11,848 bases of DNA, taken from contig CAKVCR010000065.1 in NCBI GenBank assembly GCA_934725835.1, positions 1-11,848 on the forward strand. The letters run 5' to 3'. The number at the start of each line of letters is the position of its first letter. The stretch's first letter is position 1. A program made the position numbers and the translations under genes. The notes beneath the pieces were generated by a model. The model ran no database searches and was not told where the DNA came from. It worked only from the letters and a program-made list of their open reading frames with translations. Positions 1 to 6,983 of the stretch are shown here, piece by piece. The stretch comes from an uncultured Odoribacter sp. (GTDB lineage Bacteria; Bacteroidota; Bacteroidia; Bacteroidales; Marinifilaceae).

Positions 1-2
1 CT

Positions 3-1550
3 ATAGCGTCTGTGGCAGAGGTAGAATTGAAAACTCGTCGAGAGGAAGAGGAATTGGGAACATCCATTTTTATAGCAGCTTCTGAGTTGAAGGACCAAGA
101 AGCAGTGAATACAGCAAAGGGAACCAATATATCTGTAAAGAATCTTTTTTATAATATACCTGCCAGACGGAAGTTTTTAAAATCGGATTCTACAGAATTG
201 CGGAATGTGACTAATGAATTTTTACGGGTGGCCTTGACAAATCCGGATATTGCTTTCTCTTTGAGTAATAACGGTTCTGTTTTGTATGATTTGCCGGTAT
301 CGGGTTTGCGGCAAAGGATTGTGAATATTTTCGGGAAAACTATTAATTCTCGATTGATAACGGTGAAATGTGACACCAGTTTAGTGAAGATTGAAGGTTT
401 TGTTTGCAGCCCAGAACAGGCTCGTAAGACTTATGGAGAGCAATATTTTTTTGTAAACAATCGTTTTATGAAGCATTCGTTTTTCCATAAAGCTGTAATG
501 GAGGCTTATTCCGGTCTATTGGGTGCTGATAATATACCTTCCTATTTCCTGTATTTTACTGTAGAGCCTTCTATGGTGGATGTGAATATACATCCGACAA
601 AGACTGAGATTAAGTTTCAGAATGAATCGGATTTCTTCCAGATATTGATGGCATGCATAAGAGAATCTTTGGGTAAGTTTAATATTATGCCACCATTGGA
701 TTTTGATACGGAAGGGAGTCTGGATTATGTGGAGCCGGTAGCAAGTAATGAAACTCCTTTTGTTCCGCGGATTACTTACAATCCAGGATATAATCCTTTT
801 AATTATGGCTCTGGAAGTTTGAGTCCGGCAGATTCGGATTTTGAGAGAGCCTCTTCTTGGGGAGGTGCGCACAAAAAGGATAAGGTGCCTGCTAATTGGG
901 ATATTTTGTTTGACGGGTTGAAAGAGACGGAGGAACCTGTGCAGGCTACTATCCCGAGTATGGACGAGCAGCCGCCTGTGGTGCCTGCTACTAACTGCTA
1001 TTTTCAGATGAAGGGGCGGTATATTGTAACTCCAATACAGAGCGGATTGATGTTGATTGATCAGAAACGGGCACATGAGCGGGTGTTGTTTGATAAATAT
1101 ATGGAGACATTGACTGCACATCGTGTGGCTGGACAGAAGTGTCTATTCCCGGAGGTATTGGAGTTGTCTGCATCTGATTTTATCTTAATCGGAGATTTGT
1201 TACCGGATTTGGAATTTTTGGGATTTAAACTGACTGTTTTTGGTAAGAATTGCTATGCAATTCAAGCTACTCCTCCGGATTTATCATATAATCATGCTAA
1301 AGAAGTGCTGCTGGAATTGATAGAACATTACAAAAATACTGAAGGCAGTATCCGTGATAAAATGCAAGAACGCATTGTGTTGGCTTTAGCTAAAGCAGCA
1401 GCCATGTCTTATAATACTTCTTTGACTTGTGAGGAAATGGTGGGGATTGTTGAACAGCTATTTGCCTGCAAGCATCATCATTTTACGGCAGATGGTAAAA
1501 TTATTGTTCATATATTGAAATACGAGGATGTGAATAGTTGGTTTAAGTGA
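3..1550 (+). CDS. mutL: DNA mismatch repair protein MutL (5' truncated by window edge)
   Basis: MutL is the GHL-ATPase that couples mismatch recognition by MutS to downstream strand processing. The open frame runs in from the window edge: codons 3-11 read Ile-Ala-Ser and continue into VAEVELKTR, the segment that normally follows GFRGEALAS, so about 100 N-terminal residues with the main ATP-binding motifs are missing. The GTG at 12 is therefore internal, not a start. Visible family blocks are FYNIPARRKFLKS (nt about 141-182), YFFVNNR (about 444-464) and VNIHPTKTEIKF (about 582-617, with the conserved nucleotide-sensing Lys). A low-complexity linker follows, then the C-terminal dimerisation domain from about nt 990. 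The metal-binding endonuclease motif DQHA(x2)E(x4)E reads DQKRAHERVLFD (1059-1094), and the ACR and CPHGR motifs are also altered. The next gene is convergent, 40 bases away, with no clear terminator between. Identity is secure; nuclease competence is doubtful. Confidence 0.95.
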   Translation: MASVAEVELKTRREEEELGTSIFIAASELKDQEAVNTAKGTNISVKNLFYNIPARRKFLKSDSTELRNVTNEFLRVALTNPDIAFSLSNNGSVLYDLPVSGLRQRIVNIFGKTINSRLITVKCDTSLVKIEGFVCSPEQARKTYGEQYFFVNNRFMKHSFFHKAVMEAYSGLLGADNIPSYFLYFTVEPSMVDVNIHPTKTEIKFQNESDFFQILMACIRESLGKFNIMPPLDFDTEGSLDYVEPVASNETPFVPRITYNPGYNPFNYGSGSLSPADSDFERASSWGGAHKKDKVPANWDILFDGLKETEEPVQATIPSMDEQPPVVPATNCYFQMKGRYIVTPIQSGLMLIDQKRAHERVLFDKYMETLTAHRVAGQKCLFPEVLELSASDFILIGDLLPDLEFLGFKLTVFGKNCYAIQATPPDLSYNHAKEVLLELIEHYKNTEGSIRDKMQERIVLALAKAAAMSYNTSLTCEEMVGIVEQLFACKHHHFTADGKIIVHILKYEDVNSWFK

Positions 1551-1590
1551 TTTTGGCTTCTTTATCGATGTGATTTATTATATGTGAATT

Positions 1591-3249
1591 TTATAAAAGT
1601 CTTAAAAACAATTCTTTGTTGTCTGAGTTTGAAGATTTGATTTGTAATTTGAGACGTGATTTGCGAGTATAAATGTTGGTAATACTATTTTTCATAAATA
1701 GGCTGATTACTTGAGGCGAAAAACCTGCAAATATGTAGCAAAGCAATTGTATATCGCCTTTTTTCATTGTCGGGAAATCACTTTTTAATTTTAGCATAGC
1801 ATTATCGTGGCAAAGATTTATAATTACTTCCAATTCTTGTTGCATTTTCAGATCTTCTGAAAATTCTAGAATAAGTTGCTTAACTTGTTGGAACATATTA
1901 TTTTGCTGTGCAGTTGTATTCTCTCTTTCATAATATTTCCGACCGAGTATCTCGATTAATTCGAACCGTGATGCTACCAAACCTTTTAAACGATTCTCTC
2001 TGTCTCGCTGCTCAATAAAACTATCAGTAAGTCTTTTATATTCCATGCTGGCTTTTTCGCTTAATAGCAGATAATGGTTGGTGCGCTCTCGCTGTACGTA
2101 TATGAAACGACGAATGGTAAAATATGCTGTAATGATTGAAACTAAAATGACAATTAATATTATACTTTCCCAAAAGTTTCGAATTTCCATTCGGTATTTT
2201 ACAACTTCAGCCTGCTTCTTTAAATATTCGCGTTCAATCATGCCGGCAGCAAATTGAATCCCGCTATGTGTCAATGAGTCTGTCAAGGCAATGTAACGAT
2301 GAATTCTATTTATTGCATTGGGTAATTGCCTGGTTCGTGTTTCCATTTTAAAAGCGACATATTGTAAATATGCTAGATCGTAAAGATTGTTACAGTTCCT
2401 CTCTGCAAGAGACAGATAATATCCGGCACTATCGATATTGTTCTTTAAGACGTTTACATTCATTAATGTTTGATATTTATACAATGAATCGTTCCTTGCA
2501 GAGCGTTCAATACGGTCAAGCAATGTTTGGCGTATATTTTTTTTGTCAATTATGACATAAAGTGAGGATAGATTGTTAATGGCTAATCGTGCGGTTTCTT
2601 TTATATCTTGCTCATCAGACAAATGCAAGGCAGAAGAATAAAGTTTTATTGCCTGAGAGATATTTTTTTGCCGAAAGGCTGTTGCTGCCATATCCAATAT
2701 TGCATATATATCTTCCTTTGTTGCGTTTGCTCTTTGCAAAAAATCATGAGCTTGCTGAAAGTAAATAAAAGCTCTATTATAGTTCATCTGCTCATAATAA
2801 ACTTTCCCTATTTGTCTGTGCAATAAGCCTAAACATTCGTAATTGGGTTCAGATGTTTGCTCCAGCATTTCATCTATTACTAAAAACAATCGTAAAGCTT
2901 CTAATTTGTCATTTGCGTTCAAATGAATTTTTCCCCAATAAAATAAAGTCTTGCATTGGTTAAATATATCTTGTGAAGAATTTTTATAATAATTCCAAGC
3001 CTGCAGAATTAGTGAATCATCAGTTACGTTGATATTGTTTTTATCTAAAGTTTCCGAATACAGTAAGGCATATCTAGCATAATCTTTGGGAGTAAATGAT
3101 GTTGGTTGAATCTGTTTTAATATGTATAACGCACTATCTGGTTTATGAAGCAATAATTGCTCAGCTTCATCAAGTTGTAAATTGTTGCTCTCTTTGCATC
3201 CTAGAAAATAAAAGAGAAGTATAAATATTAATATCAATTTATGTTTCAT
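1591..3249 (-). CDS. Membrane-anchored TPR regulator with C-terminal LuxR-like helix-turn-helix
   Basis: This predicted 552-residue protein starts at ATG 3249-3247. An in-frame ATG 11 codons upstream (3282) is possible, but the downstream one puts a hydrophobic signal directly at the N-terminus, ending in a lipobox-like YFLGC (Cys18). Residues about 20-340 are helical and TPR-like, with clearest repeats near 141-174 and 181-211. One transmembrane helix lies at about 359-382, followed by a charged coiled coil (about 385-470) and a terminal domain (about 490-537) with the pattern GFSPQVISLFMKNSITNIYTRKSRL, split here as GFSPQVIS and NSITNIYTRKSRL, typical of LuxR/GerE-type recognition helices. 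The topology implies periplasmic TPRs sensing an envelope signal and a cytoplasmic DNA-binding end. Similar TPR-TM-HTH proteins are common and mostly uncharacterised in Bacteroidales. It is divergent from the lipoprotein gene at 3450, its likeliest target. The architecture is seen; the signal and regulon are unknown. Confidence 0.85.
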   Translation of the reverse strand: MKHKLILIFILLFYFLGCKESNNLQLDEAEQLLLHKPDSALYILKQIQPTSFTPKDYARYALLYSETLDKNNINVTDDSLILQAWNYYKNSSQDIFNQCKTLFYWGKIHLNANDKLEALRLFLVIDEMLEQTSEPNYECLGLLHRQIGKVYYEQMNYNRAFIYFQQAHDFLQRANATKEDIYAILDMAATAFRQKNISQAIKLYSSALHLSDEQDIKETARLAINNLSSLYVIIDKKNIRQTLLDRIERSARNDSLYKYQTLMNVNVLKNNIDSAGYYLSLAERNCNNLYDLAYLQYVAFKMETRTRQLPNAINRIHRYIALTDSLTHSGIQFAAGMIEREYLKKQAEVVKYRMEIRNFWESIILIVILVSIITAYFTIRRFIYVQRERTNHYLLLSEKASMEYKRLTDSFIEQRDRENRLKGLVASRFELIEILGRKYYERENTTAQQNNMFQQVKQLILEFSEDLKMQQELEVIINLCHDNAMLKLKSDFPTMKKGDIQLLCYIFAGFSPQVISLFMKNSITNIYTRKSRLKLQIKSSNSDNKELFLRLL

Positions 3250-3337
3250 GGCTCTAATATCGTAAAAACTTTCATATTTCAATATATGTAAGCATGATGT
3301 AAAAAAAATAAATATAATTGTTTGTCAAAACGTTCAT

Positions 3338-3345
3338 AATCTTTG
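3338..3345 (+). promoter_or_regulatory. Candidate -7 box for the lipoprotein/barrel operon
   Basis: AATCTTTG differs at one position from the Bacteroidetes -7 consensus TAnnTTTG; a TTTG at 3321-3324 lies upstream, but closer than the usual -33 spacing. Transcription would begin near 3350, giving a leader of about 100 bases before the ATG at 3450. The box and the following 12 bases almost repeat the sequence at the maeB promoter (6888-6906). No convincing minus-strand promoter for the regulator was found in the same 200-base divergent gap (3250-3449), which is otherwise AT-rich and without other recognisable elements. Confidence 0.35.
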
Positions 3346-3449
3346 CGTTATGATTATTGTTGTAAGATTATATAGTGCATATTATAACTCTTAATGACCT
3401 GAAATGTATTTTATTTACAGCATATTTTTTCCACTAAAAACATAAATAC

Positions 3450-4886
3450 ATGAAACATGAAACATTTTTATTGATAGTAGTTATTTTACTGATTGCTTTT
3501 GCTGGATGTCAAAATGAATTAGACTTCACAAAAGAGGTATTGCCCAAAACAAGAAGTGGGGGGGCATCGAGAATGAGATTTAGTTCGTCAGAAGAGGTTC
3601 AAACATTATTAGACCAAATGCAAAATGGAGATTATAGTAGTGCAAAAACAAAAACTTACAAGAGTGACAACTTTCTATCTTTGAATGAATTCTTAATTCA
3701 AACAGCACTTAACTCCCTTACTGAGGAAGAATTAAAACAGATTCAAGCAGATGGATTGGTTTATGACCCGGAAGATACATTGATAGCAGATCCTAATTTT
3801 TGCGATTTATTAAATGCTGATCGTGAAATAGTGGTTGAAGGGAAAGTGTATAAATATGTACAAGAAGGTGTATTACGATGTAATATATCTGAAGATTCGT
3901 TATTGTTGAATTTAGATATAGATTTGAGTTTAATAAAAGATACAATCAGTAATACAAATTTTATACCACTAAAAAATAGTTTGGAGTTTTTGCCGATTGA
4001 TTATAGTCAACATATTGCAAATGAAGTCCCAATAACACGTTCTTCAGGTTTAGGAGATTTAAAACTTGAGAATGGTCATATAATTAATGCTAATAATGTG
4101 AGAGATATCGAATGGAAAAGCAGAGGGGATGCTGGATTGATACAGCATGGTTTATCGTCAATTTTAAGTAAGAATACAGTCGTAGAATCGAATTTTGATA
4201 AAAGACATCGTATGAAGTTACGTATGTATGAACAAAATTACGTTGTCGCCCGTACAATAGGAATGACTCTAAGAATGCAACAAAGGAGGCTGAGAATTTG
4301 GTGGAGGAAAAAAGCAGAGGAGTTTCATTACGGATGGATAGGACTAGAGTTGGCATATCGCTTTCGAGAAAGACCGATTCCTCCTGTACATACACCAGAT
4401 TGGCCTAGAAATGAAGTTGGAGATTCTAGAGTACCAGATTATATTAGTAAAAAATTTCCTTTTGATGATAATGATATTATACTTTTCTATGTTCCATTTA
4501 GCAATTATCCAATAAAAACTGCTAATGTAAACAAACTTGTGTCTGAGGTGCTTAATAAAGTTTCTTCTAGTATTCGAAATTATTTCACTGGTCATAATAA
4601 ACAAGGAGTATTTACGATAAAACCATACCCGTATGAGCATAATTTATTGGTTGTGGTTCCTCAAATAGAAAAGCATGCTTATAATGATGGTCGAGAAGTA
4701 TATAGATTTGATACAGATTGGCTTTCTGGTAATTATACTGTTGGTGTGCAGGTATATCCAAATATAAAAAAAGCAAATGTAAGTTTTAAAGCACCTTATA
4801 AAGCTCATATTGCAAGAGGTTGTGTATATGGAGCGGTAAAATGGAATGGAAAATGGAAAGCAGCAAGAATTTATACCAGTGATTAA
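3450..4886 (+). CDS. Uncharacterised Bacteroidales lipoprotein, 478 aa
   Basis: The first 20 residues form a type II signal peptide with lipobox AFAGC (Cys20). The next residues, QNELD, are acidic and compatible with surface export of Bacteroidetes lipoproteins, but this is not proven. A block at about 85-142 (TEEELKQI, YDPEDTLI, LLNADREI, VYKYVQEGVL) resembles domains of unknown function in Bacteroides lipoproteins; I suspect a DUF4848-like family but cannot confirm it. The middle, about 251-308, is strongly basic and tryptophan-containing (LRMQQRRLRIWWRKK). The C-terminal part (about 385-478) is rich in beta-prone stretches. No catalytic motif is visible. Codons 37-39 contain seven consecutive G (3558-3564) in an otherwise AT-rich gene. 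The gene lies 200 bases from the divergent regulator and 11 bases before the barrel gene, suggesting an operon with the latter. The coding call is firm; the function is unknown. Confidence 0.85.
   Translation: MKHETFLLIVVILLIAFAGCQNELDFTKEVLPKTRSGGASRMRFSSSEEVQTLLDQMQNGDYSSAKTKTYKSDNFLSLNEFLIQTALNSLTEEELKQIQADGLVYDPEDTLIADPNFCDLLNADREIVVEGKVYKYVQEGVLRCNISEDSLLLNLDIDLSLIKDTISNTNFIPLKNSLEFLPIDYSQHIANEVPITRSSGLGDLKLENGHIINANNVRDIEWKSRGDAGLIQHGLSSILSKNTVVESNFDKRHRMKLRMYEQNYVVARTIGMTLRMQQRRLRIWWRKKAEEFHYGWIGLELAYRFRERPIPPVHTPDWPRNEVGDSRVPDYISKKFPFDDNDIILFYVPFSNYPIKTANVNKLVSEVLNKVSSSIRNYFTGHNKQGVFTIKPYPYEHNLLVVVPQIEKHAYNDGREVYRFDTDWLSGNYTVGVQVYPNIKKANVSFKAPYKAHIARGCVYGAVKWNGKWKAARIYTSD
3558..3564 (+). 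repeat. Homopolymeric G7 tract inside the lipoprotein gene
   Basis: Seven consecutive G residues encode Gly37, Gly38 and the first base of Ala39, about 17 residues past the predicted lipid-anchored cysteine. Loss of one G would bring TGA at 3574-3576 into frame; gain of one G would bring TAG at 3581-3583 into frame. The tract is thus placed where slippage would cleanly abolish the protein. Whether it varies cannot be seen in one sequence. Confidence 0.7.
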
Positions 4887-4897
4887 ACATCAATACT

Positions 4898-5434
4898 ATG
4901 AAAATATTTTTTGTTTTATTATTTTTTATCACAAATCCGCTTCTGGGACAGGAAGTTACAAAGTTTGAAGTTGAGGTGGCAATTGGCCCTAATTTTGGGA
5001 AGAAGAATGTGAAAGGTAGCAGTATTCGGGAAGGGGTGAATATAATTTTGGAAGCAAGGTGTAATTATACTCCTAATATTGATTTTGGATTACAATTTTT
5101 AGTCGGCGCTTATGATTTATTGTATAAAGAAAGAGGGAGAGAGGTTACTTATCGGAATATGATATTGCAGCCGGTGGTTGATTATAATTTTCGTATTGGT
5201 AAGAAGGTCTCTCCATTTGTAGGAGGGGGATTGGGAATGGCAGTTATTGATGTAGATGCTGGTTATGACCAATTTAATTCTATCTGTTTTACGCCTCGTT
5301 TAGGTGCAGAATTATTCAAACATTTAAGACTGACGCTTGACTATAGGTTATTAAAGTGGAATTTAAGTTTTTGGAATTGCAGTGTTGGATTTGTGTTGGG
5401 AGGAGGAAACAAAATCCGTAGAAAATGTAAATAA
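4898..5434 (+). CDS. Small outer-membrane beta-barrel protein, 178 aa
   Basis: The protein has a cleavable signal peptide, probably cut after NPLLG (residue 17). The mature part of about 160 residues alternates hydrophobic and polar positions in short strands separated by turns: FEVEVAIGPNFG, GVNIILEARCNY, DFGLQFLVGAYDLL, ILQPVVDYNF, VSPFVGGGLGMAV, FTPRLGAELF, LRLTLDYRLLKW and NCSVGFVLGG. That is about eight strands, matching the small OmpA/OmpW-like outer membrane beta-barrel proteins frequent in Bacteroidetes. The PFVGGGLG segment is typical of such porin-like families. It starts 11 bases after the lipoprotein stop, so the two are probably co-transcribed and may form a lipoprotein/barrel pair. 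Oddities are four cysteines in the mature part and a basic C-terminal tail (NKIRRKCK) instead of a terminal aromatic residue. The specific function is unknown. Confidence 0.8.
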   Translation: MKIFFVLLFFITNPLLGQEVTKFEVEVAIGPNFGKKNVKGSSIREGVNIILEARCNYTPNIDFGLQFLVGAYDLLYKERGREVTYRNMILQPVVDYNFRIGKKVSPFVGGGLGMAVIDVDAGYDQFNSICFTPRLGAELFKHLRLTLDYRLLKWNLSFWNCSVGFVLGGGNKIRRKCK

Positions 5435-5439
5435 GCGCA

Positions 5440-5485
5440 ATATCAGCAATGGGATGTGTTATTTCGACATACCCATTACTGATAT
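5440..5485. terminator. Long hairpin between convergent genes
   Basis: ATATCAGCAATGGG (5440-5453) pairs with CCCATTACTGATAT (5472-5485), 13 of 14 positions paired with one C-A mismatch. Inside the loop, ATGT (5454-5457) can pair with ACAT (5467-5470). It sits between the barrel gene stop (5434) and the stop of the minus-strand thioredoxin gene (5492), so it could end transcripts from both sides. No T-run follows the stem on either strand, so it may instead protect 3' ends or work with Rho. Confidence 0.55.
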
Positions 5486-5491
5486 GGTAAT

Positions 5492-6838
5492 TTAAATTCC
5501 TTCAAGAGCATCAAATATTTTTGCAGTTTCAGGATTTGACGGGCGGGTAGCATTCGCTTGAATAATTTTACCTTCACGGTCTAGAAGGATGAAGCGAGGG
5601 ATTCCTTTAATCATATAGAAGTCCATGAATGTTCTGTCTCCGCCGTTGTGCAGTTGGATTCCGCCAAGTTTGTCTTTTTTTACCATTTCCTCCCAAGCTG
5701 TTTTATTTTGGTCGCAAGAGATGCTGACGAAATGGATGTTTTTGTCTTTATATTGGTGCTCGAGTTTTTGCAGATGAGGCAGTTCGCCACGGCACGGACC
5801 ACACCATGTTGCCCAACAGTCGATATAGACATATTTGCCGGCTAAATCTTTTAGACTAACTTCTTTCCCATTAATATCCAGATATTTGAAATCGATGGAT
5901 GGTTGTCCTTGGGCAATTTTTGACCATTTGTCACACAGAGCTTTGAAATCAGCTTTTTTCTTTGGATCAATAACTTTTGCATCGTATATCGCTGAAAATT
6001 CTGTAAGATTCTCTGTTCCGTATCGATCTACATAGGCTTTTGCAAAATGGTCTATAGTAAAATCCATGATTTCAGGTGACTTGAAATTGTTCTGAATGAA
6101 ATTCAATTGGTCTTTCAAGGCATCCAATGGATTGGTCGTTTGGGTTTGATTGACAAGTATTTGTATGTAACCGATGACAGCATTTTTGTATTCTGGCATG
6201 TCTGCCAATTCTGGCTCTTCTGTAATAAGAGTTTTAAGAGAATTGATAAGCTCATCTGATGGCCTGTAATTAGGTTGTTGGCCGTAATATGGGTGATAGG
6301 CAACGTATGTCGAAATAGCGGAGTAGAGGTTATAATGGATTCTCTTTTTTTCTAGTTTGGCAAATGTTTCTTCGAAGTTTTCTTTTTCCAGATTAGCAAA
6401 TAATCGCGTCTCTTTTTGGGCGAGAGCATCCATGAAAGCCTTTTCGTCCAATTCTATAGCTGGTATGTTATCTTTAAAACCATCGCCATTCAGATATGTG
6501 TTTTTTGCAGCACCTTCACCTGTAAAAGTAGGAGAGACTTTACGGCCTTCAATTTTAATTGCGATATCAAAGTTCTTGCCTGACTCGATGTATAGGGGAA
6601 GTCGCATACGACCTAATTGTATAGCTGCATAGTCGGATTGTAAATTAGATGCTAATTGGATGGTTGCGGAGTTGGTGGAATCAAGGATTACGGAGTAAAT
6701 GGAGTCGCGAGTATTCAATGCTGTCGGAATCTCAGAAACGCCTTTCCCTTCCATGTGGATGGTTACTGTGGTCTTATTCGTTGTAGTACAAGATGCTACA
6801 GCTATCATTAGACCTGCTAGATAGTAAATTTTTTTCAT
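5492..6838 (-). CDS. TlpA-family thioredoxin-like lipoprotein with DUF4369-like N-terminus
   Basis: This 448-residue protein has an N-terminal signal with lipobox AVASC (Cys17), placing it as a lipoprotein in the periplasm or envelope. Residues about 23-115 look like the beta-rich DUF4369-type domain found before TlpA-like domains in Bacteroidetes, including the ESGKNFDIAIKIEG stretch. A helical middle (about 125-310) follows. Residues about 311-448 form a TlpA/AhpC-type thioredoxin fold with the redox motif WCGPC at 345-349, GKYVYIDCWAT before it, and the cis-proline segment KGIPRFILLD (Pro414). The family reduces or isomerises disulfides in envelope proteins; the partner here is unknown. 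It appears monocistronic, divergent from maeB by 145 bases. Its start is preceded by an (AT)n run with no evident Shine-Dalgarno sequence or clear -7 box. The start fits because the signal peptide begins at this Met. Confidence 0.92.
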   Translation of the reverse strand: MKKIYYLAGLMIAVASCTTTNKTTVTIHMEGKGVSEIPTALNTRDSIYSVILDSTNSATIQLASNLQSDYAAIQLGRMRLPLYIESGKNFDIAIKIEGRKVSPTFTGEGAAKNTYLNGDGFKDNIPAIELDEKAFMDALAQKETRLFANLEKENFEETFAKLEKKRIHYNLYSAISTYVAYHPYYGQQPNYRPSDELINSLKTLITEEPELADMPEYKNAVIGYIQILVNQTQTTNPLDALKDQLNFIQNNFKSPEIMDFTIDHFAKAYVDRYGTENLTEFSAIYDAKVIDPKKKADFKALCDKWSKIAQGQPSIDFKYLDINGKEVSLKDLAGKYVYIDCWATWCGPCRGELPHLQKLEHQYKDKNIHFVSISCDQNKTAWEEMVKKDKLGGIQLHNGGDRTFMDFYMIKGIPRFILLDREGKIIQANATRPSNPETAKIFDALEGI

Positions 6839-6861
6839 ATATATATATTTTAATTTTAATG

Positions 6862-6894
6862 TTGCAATTTACTTCGAATTGTAGATTATCTTTG
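6862..6894 (+). promoter_or_regulatory. Candidate promoter of maeB
   Basis: TATCTTTG at 6887-6894 matches the Bacteroidetes -7 consensus TAnnTTTG at every fixed position, and TTG at 6862-6864 is a partial -33 TTTG box at 22 bases spacing. The start site would lie near 6900, giving a leader of about 85 bases. An 8-base direct repeat, TTTAACCT (6909-6916 and 6920-6927), lies just downstream. Confidence 0.55.
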
Positions 6895-6908
6895 TGTTAT
6901 GATTATGC

Positions 6909-6927
6909 TTTAACCTTTATTTAACCT
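6909..6927 (+). repeat. Tandem TTTAACCT direct repeat in the maeB leader
   Basis: Two exact copies of TTTAACCT begin 11 bases apart, close to one helical turn, about ten bases beyond the expected maeB start site. This spacing is what a dimeric or paired DNA-binding protein would use, so it may be an operator; it could also be chance in AT-rich DNA. Confidence 0.3.
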
Positions 6928-6983
6928 GAAGGTATTGAGCTTTTTTGTATCATTGAAAAAGGAATTGATAAATGCTTAAATGA

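Noticed and set aside
12..14. GTG as the start codon of a 512-aa MutL
   Set aside because: The frame is open to the window edge and the preceding codons (Ile-Ala-Ser) continue the conserved MutL sequence, so the gene begins before the window.
516..1121. 201-aa open frame antisense to mutL
   Set aside because: It lies wholly within the well-supported MutL coding frame and its translation has no recognisable domain, signal or compositional sense.
3250..3282. Upstream ATG at 3282 as start of the TPR regulator
   Set aside because: It would put 11 mostly polar or charged residues before the signal/lipobox; the ATG at 3249 directly precedes the hydrophobic signal.
3365..3390. TATATAGTGCATATTATA as an operator palindrome
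   Set aside because: The arms do not pair beyond a few A/T bases, as expected by chance in this AT-rich gap.
6836..6848. (AT)n run beside the thioredoxin gene start as a phase-variable repeat
   Set aside because: The run is short and lies in an AT-rich leader; there is no evidence that its length affects anything.
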